From contig DMTU01000257.1 of NCBI GenBank assembly GCA_003476595.1, forward strand, positions 441-7,774: a stretch of DNA of 7,334 bases, read 5' to 3'. Numbering within the stretch: position 1 is the stretch's first letter; each line of letters starts with the position of its first letter. Position numbers and translations under genes: made by a program. The notes beneath the pieces are model-generated. The model did not search any database. It saw nothing but the letters and a program-made list of their open reading frames with translations, and was not told the origin of the DNA. The stretch comes from Acidimicrobiaceae bacterium (GTDB taxonomy: Bacteria > Actinomycetota > Acidimicrobiia > Acidimicrobiales > Salinilacustritrichaceae). This document shows, piece after piece, positions 4,881 through 7,334 of the stretch.

Positions 4881-6136
4881 ACGAGGCGGGCTCCACCGGG
4901 TCGGCCGGCCTCGACGTCGACCGGATCCGCAAGGACTTCCCGATCCTGTCCCGAGACGTCCGCGGCACCCGGCTCGTCTACCTCGACTCGGCCAACACCT
5001 CCCAGAAGCCCCAGTCGGTGCTCGACGCCATGGACCGCTACTACGAGCGCTCCAACGCCAACGTCCACCGCGGCACCTACCTCATCGCCCAGGAGGCCAC
5101 CGACGCGCTCGAGGGCGCCCGTGGCATCGTGCGGCGCTTCATCGGCGCCCCGTCGGACCGCAACGTGGTCTTCACCAAGAACGCCACCGAGGCGATGAAC
5201 CTCGTCGTCCGCGCCTGGGGCACCAAGCACCTGCGCGAGGGCGACGCGGTGGTGCTCACCGAGATGGAGCACCACGCCAACATCGTCCCCTGGCACCAGC
5301 TGGCCGAGGCCATCGGCATCGAGCTGCGCTGGATCCCGGTGACCGACGAGGGCCACCTCGACACCGCGGACCTCGACCGCCTCCTCGACGGCGCCAAGGT
5401 GCTGTCCTTCACGGCCATGTCCAACGTGCTCGGCACGGTGACGCCCGTGGCCGAGCTCGTCGCCCGGGCCCACGACGCGGGCGCCATCGCCATCGTCGAC
5501 GCCAGCCAGCACGTGCCCCACATCGCCACCGACGTCCAGGCCTGGGGCGCGGACTTCGTCGCCTTCACCGGCCACAAGCTGCTCGGTCCCACCGGCATCG
5601 GCGTGCTCTACGGCACCGAGGAGATCCTCGAGGCCACGCCGCCCTTCCTCGGCGGCGGCGAGATGATCCTCAACGTCACCAAGGACGGCTTCACCCACAC
5701 CGAGCTGCCCTGGAAGTTCGAGGCGGGCACACCCATGATCGCCGAAGCCGTCGGCCTCGGCGCCGCGTGCGAGTACCTCACCGGGCTCGGCATGGACGCC
5801 GTCCGCCAGCACGAGGTCGAGCTCACCGCCTACACGCTGCGGACCCTCACCGAGCGCTTCGGCGACGACGTCACCATCCACGGCCCGAGCGAGCCCGCGG
5901 CCCGGGGCGGCGTGTTCTCCTTCGCCTACAAGGACATCCACCCCCACGACCTGACCCAGGTGTTCGACGAGCACGGCGTCTGCGTGCGCGCCGGCCACCA
6001 CTGCGCCAAGCCGCTCATGCGCGCCCTCGGCGTGAACGCCACCGCACGGGCCTCGCTGTACGTGTACAACGACACCGACGACATCGACGCCCTCGCCGAC
6101 GCCATGGATGCGGCCGGCCAGTTCTTCAGCTTCTAA
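4877..6136 (+). CDS. sufS: Cysteine desulfurase SufS
   Basis: PLP-dependent type II cysteine desulfurase: removes sulfur from L-cysteine, holds it as a persulfide and passes it to SufU. The 419 residues are normal length. Key sites: MEHHANIVPW (130-139, PLP-stacking His), VDASQ (Asp208 and Gln211 binding the PLP ring), the Schiff-base Lys234 in FTGHKLLGPTG, and the catalytic Cys376 in VRAGHHCAKPL. An N-terminal DFPILSRDVRGTRLVYLDSANTSQKP segment is typical of SufS. The start ATG at 4877 overlaps the sufC stop by four bases; the frame stays open for 125 codons upstream inside sufC, but the family's N-terminus begins here, so that extension is not used. GGGGTGGA (4866-4873) could serve as a weak ribosome binding site. 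Position between sufC and sufU supports the assignment over NifS/IscS or CsdA. Confidence 0.96.
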   Translation: MNEAGSTGSAGLDVDRIRKDFPILSRDVRGTRLVYLDSANTSQKPQSVLDAMDRYYERSNANVHRGTYLIAQEATDALEGARGIVRRFIGAPSDRNVVFTKNATEAMNLVVRAWGTKHLREGDAVVLTEMEHHANIVPWHQLAEAIGIELRWIPVTDEGHLDTADLDRLLDGAKVLSFTAMSNVLGTVTPVAELVARAHDAGAIAIVDASQHVPHIATDVQAWGADFVAFTGHKLLGPTGIGVLYGTEEILEATPPFLGGGEMILNVTKDGFTHTELPWKFEAGTPMIAEAVGLGAACEYLTGLGMDAVRQHEVELTAYTLRTLTERFGDDVTIHGPSEPAARGGVFSFAYKDIHPHDLTQVFDEHGVCVRAGHHCAKPLMRALGVNATARASLYVYNDTDDIDALADAMDAAGQFFSF

Positions 6137-6139
6137 GGA
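6135..6139 (+). promoter_or_regulatory. Ribosome binding site of sufU
   Basis: AAGGA overlaps the sufS stop codon (TAA, 6134-6136) and stands seven bases before the ATG at 6147. It selects this start over in-frame codons upstream inside sufS. Confidence 0.7.
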
Positions 6140-6146
6140 CCCACGG

Positions 6147-6659
6147 ATGCCAGGACTCGAAGACCTCTACCGCGAGATCATCCTCGACCACTACCGGTCG
6201 CCCCGGAACAAGGGCGAGCTGGAGAGTCCCCCGGCCACCCGGGTCGAGGGCTTCAACCCACTGTGCGGGGACGAGATCGTGGTCTACGTCGACGTCGAGG
6301 ACGACACCGTCAAGGACATCCGCATCGGGGGCCAGGGCTGCTCGATCAGCCAGTCGTCGGCGTCGATGATGTCGGCGGCGGTGAAGGGCAAGTCCCTCGC
6401 CGAGGTCAAGGGCCTCACCAAGGCGTTCAAGGCGATGATGTCCATCCACGAGCAGAGCCTCGACGGCGAGGGCGAGGGGCTCGAGGAGTCAGGCGAGTCC
6501 GGCATCGACCCCAGCGAGATCGCCGACGTGCCCGAAGAGGTCAAGCTCGGCGACCTCGAGGCCCTCCGTGGCGTGGTGAAGTTCCCGGTGCGGATCAAGT
6601 GCGCCACCCTCTCGTGGAACACCCTGGCCCAGGGCATCGACGAGGCGACCGCGGGCTGA
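6147..6659 (+). CDS. sufU: Zinc-dependent sulfurtransferase SufU
   Basis: SufU takes the persulfide sulfur from SufS by swapping zinc ligands with it and hands sulfur on for cluster building; it is related to IscU but is not the scaffold in Gram-positive systems. The 170-residue product starts MPGLEDLYREIILDHYRSPRN-like, the standard SufU opening. The zinc ligands are Cys40 and Asp42 in NPLCGDEI, Cys65 in GGQGCSISQSSAS, and Cys152 in RIKCATLSW. The segment between residues about 100 and 132, in the place of the SufU-specific insertion, is longer and more acidic than in Bacillus subtilis SufU (about 147 residues in total): it contains GEGEGLEESGESG (107-119). The IscU-type HSCB-recognition LPPVK motif is not seen; FPVRIKC stands at the corresponding place. 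It ends the operon, with a convergent gene seven bases on. Confidence 0.96.
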   Translation: MPGLEDLYREIILDHYRSPRNKGELESPPATRVEGFNPLCGDEIVVYVDVEDDTVKDIRIGGQGCSISQSSASMMSAAVKGKSLAEVKGLTKAFKAMMSIHEQSLDGEGEGLEESGESGIDPSEIADVPEEVKLGDLEALRGVVKFPVRIKCATLSWNTLAQGIDEATAG

Positions 6660-6666
6660 ACCCGCC

Positions 6667-7334
6667 TCAGTCGGCGGCCCGCTCCGTCGACGGCGCCACC
6701 CGCACGGTGCCGCGCTCGCTGCGCTTCACCTCGTAGAGCATCTTGTCGGCGCGGTCGATGAACTCGGCCGGCGCCTCGCCCTGCTCCGGGATGGCGATGC
6801 CGACCGACAGGCCCGCGCCGAAGTCCGCCATGACCGACGCGGCCGCCTCGCACATGCGACGGCCGATGTCGGCCGCGCCCTCGGCGTCGACGTCCTGCAG
6901 GAGGGCGGCGAACTCGTCCCCGCCGATGCGGAACATGCGGTCCTCGCTGCGGAGCACGTCGTGGAGCGCGGTGGCCAGGCTCCGCAGGGCGAAGTCGCCG
7001 GTGAGGTGACCGTGGGTGTCGTTGATGATCTTGAGCCCGTCGACGTCGGCCATGGCGAGCGCCCAGCCGCCGCGCCGGCGGGCTCCCATGTTGGACAGCG
7101 CCTCCTGGAACGCGGACAGGTTGCCGAGCCCGGTGAGGGTGTCGACGGTGGCCCGGATGCGCAGGTCCTCGACCAGCATCACCATGTCGAGGGCCCGTCC
7201 GAGCTCGCTGGCCAGCAGCTCGAGCGCCTCCCGGCGGTCGAGGCCGAGCGCCATCGGCGCGTGATCGGCCATGAGCAGCAGCCCGACGCCCCGCTCGCCC
7301 GAGCGCACCGGCAGGGCCACGACGGAGGAGGCAC
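6667..7334 (-). CDS. GGDEF-domain diguanylate cyclase with partial GAF domain, N-terminus cut by the window edge
   Basis: Makes the second messenger cyclic di-GMP from two GTP. The 221 residues in view begin with what looks like the end of a GAF sensor domain (SSVVALPVRSGERGVGLLLM, then helix RREALELLASELGRALDMVM), then a linker helix and a full GGDEF domain starting at TVDTLTGLGNLSAF. The metal/substrate segment MADVDGLKIINDTHGH is present, the active-site loop is an unaltered GGDEF (6910-6924), and the product-inhibition I-site RxxD reads RSED (6940-6951), five residues before GGDEF. DRADKMLYEVKRSERG closes the domain. The protein should therefore be active and subject to feedback inhibition. 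An in-frame GTG at 7318-7320 exists, but the frame stays open to the window end and the GAF fold needs more sequence upstream, so the real start lies outside. The GAF ligand is unknown. Confidence 0.93.
   Translation of the reverse strand, partial: ASSVVALPVRSGERGVGLLLMADHAPMALGLDRREALELLASELGRALDMVMLVEDLRIRATVDTLTGLGNLSAFQEALSNMGARRRGGWALAMADVDGLKIINDTHGHLTGDFALRSLATALHDVLRSEDRMFRIGGDEFAALLQDVDAEGAADIGRRMCEAAASVMADFGAGLSVGIAIPEQGEAPAEFIDRADKMLYEVKRSERGTVRVAPSTERAAD

Noticed and set aside
4850..6001. Minus-strand open frame of about 380 codons opposite sufS
   Set aside because: Antisense shadow of a certain gene; Val/Gly/Asp/His-rich translation typical of reverse reading of GC-rich codons.
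1..7334. Mobile elements, CRISPR arrays, tRNA or rRNA genes
   Set aside because: No transposase or integrase motifs, no regularly spaced repeats and no tRNA-like or rRNA-like stretches were seen; gene packing is ordinary chromosomal.

Overview
The window is GC-rich DNA with strong G/C preference at third codon positions, GTG as well as ATG starts, and promoters sitting only a few bases before the start codon (leaderless transcription). Together with the VapBC-type module, the SufC-SufS-SufU set and the acyl-CoA dehydrogenase, this suggests a high-GC actinobacterium, possibly of the Acidimicrobiia. The class-level guess is an inference from style, not from a marker gene.

Layout, left to right. 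(1) Positions 1-753, minus strand: the N-terminal two thirds of an acyl-CoA dehydrogenase that runs off the left edge. Its promoter (TTGAGG, 17-base spacer, TACCTT) is overlapped by a perfect 7+7 inverted repeat at 778-797, which looks like a repressor operator. (2) 858-1555, plus: a Phd/VapB-like antitoxin overlapping by four bases a PIN-domain VapC toxin. (3) 1576-2184, plus: a small glyoxalase II-like metallo-beta-lactamase-fold hydrolase, followed after 5 bases by an unrecognised 128-residue protein (2190-2576). (4) 2599-3759, minus: an exported phosphodiester glycosidase-family (NAGPA/DUF2233) protein with six cysteines in the mature part. (5) 3842-4027, plus: TatA. (6) 4095-6659, plus: sufC-sufS-sufU, tightly coupled, preceded by a 26-bp near-perfect palindrome that reaches into the -10 element. 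(7) 6667-7334, minus: the C-terminal part of a GAF-GGDEF diguanylate cyclase that runs off the right edge, converging on sufU with 7 bases between the stop codons.

How the parts work together: SufS takes sulfur from cysteine, SufU accepts it as a zinc-dependent sulfurtransferase, and SufC powers the SufBCD scaffold. SufB and SufD are not here, so the machine must be completed from elsewhere in the genome. The other genes are housekeeping or accessory units without an evident link to Fe-S assembly. No mobile element, CRISPR array, tRNA or rRNA was seen, and every gap between genes is under about 110 bases. The most notable signals are regulatory: the suf palindrome, the acyl-CoA dehydrogenase operator, and a repeated TANNNT-N7-start codon arrangement in front of three separate transcription units. 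No clearly new multi-gene system was found.
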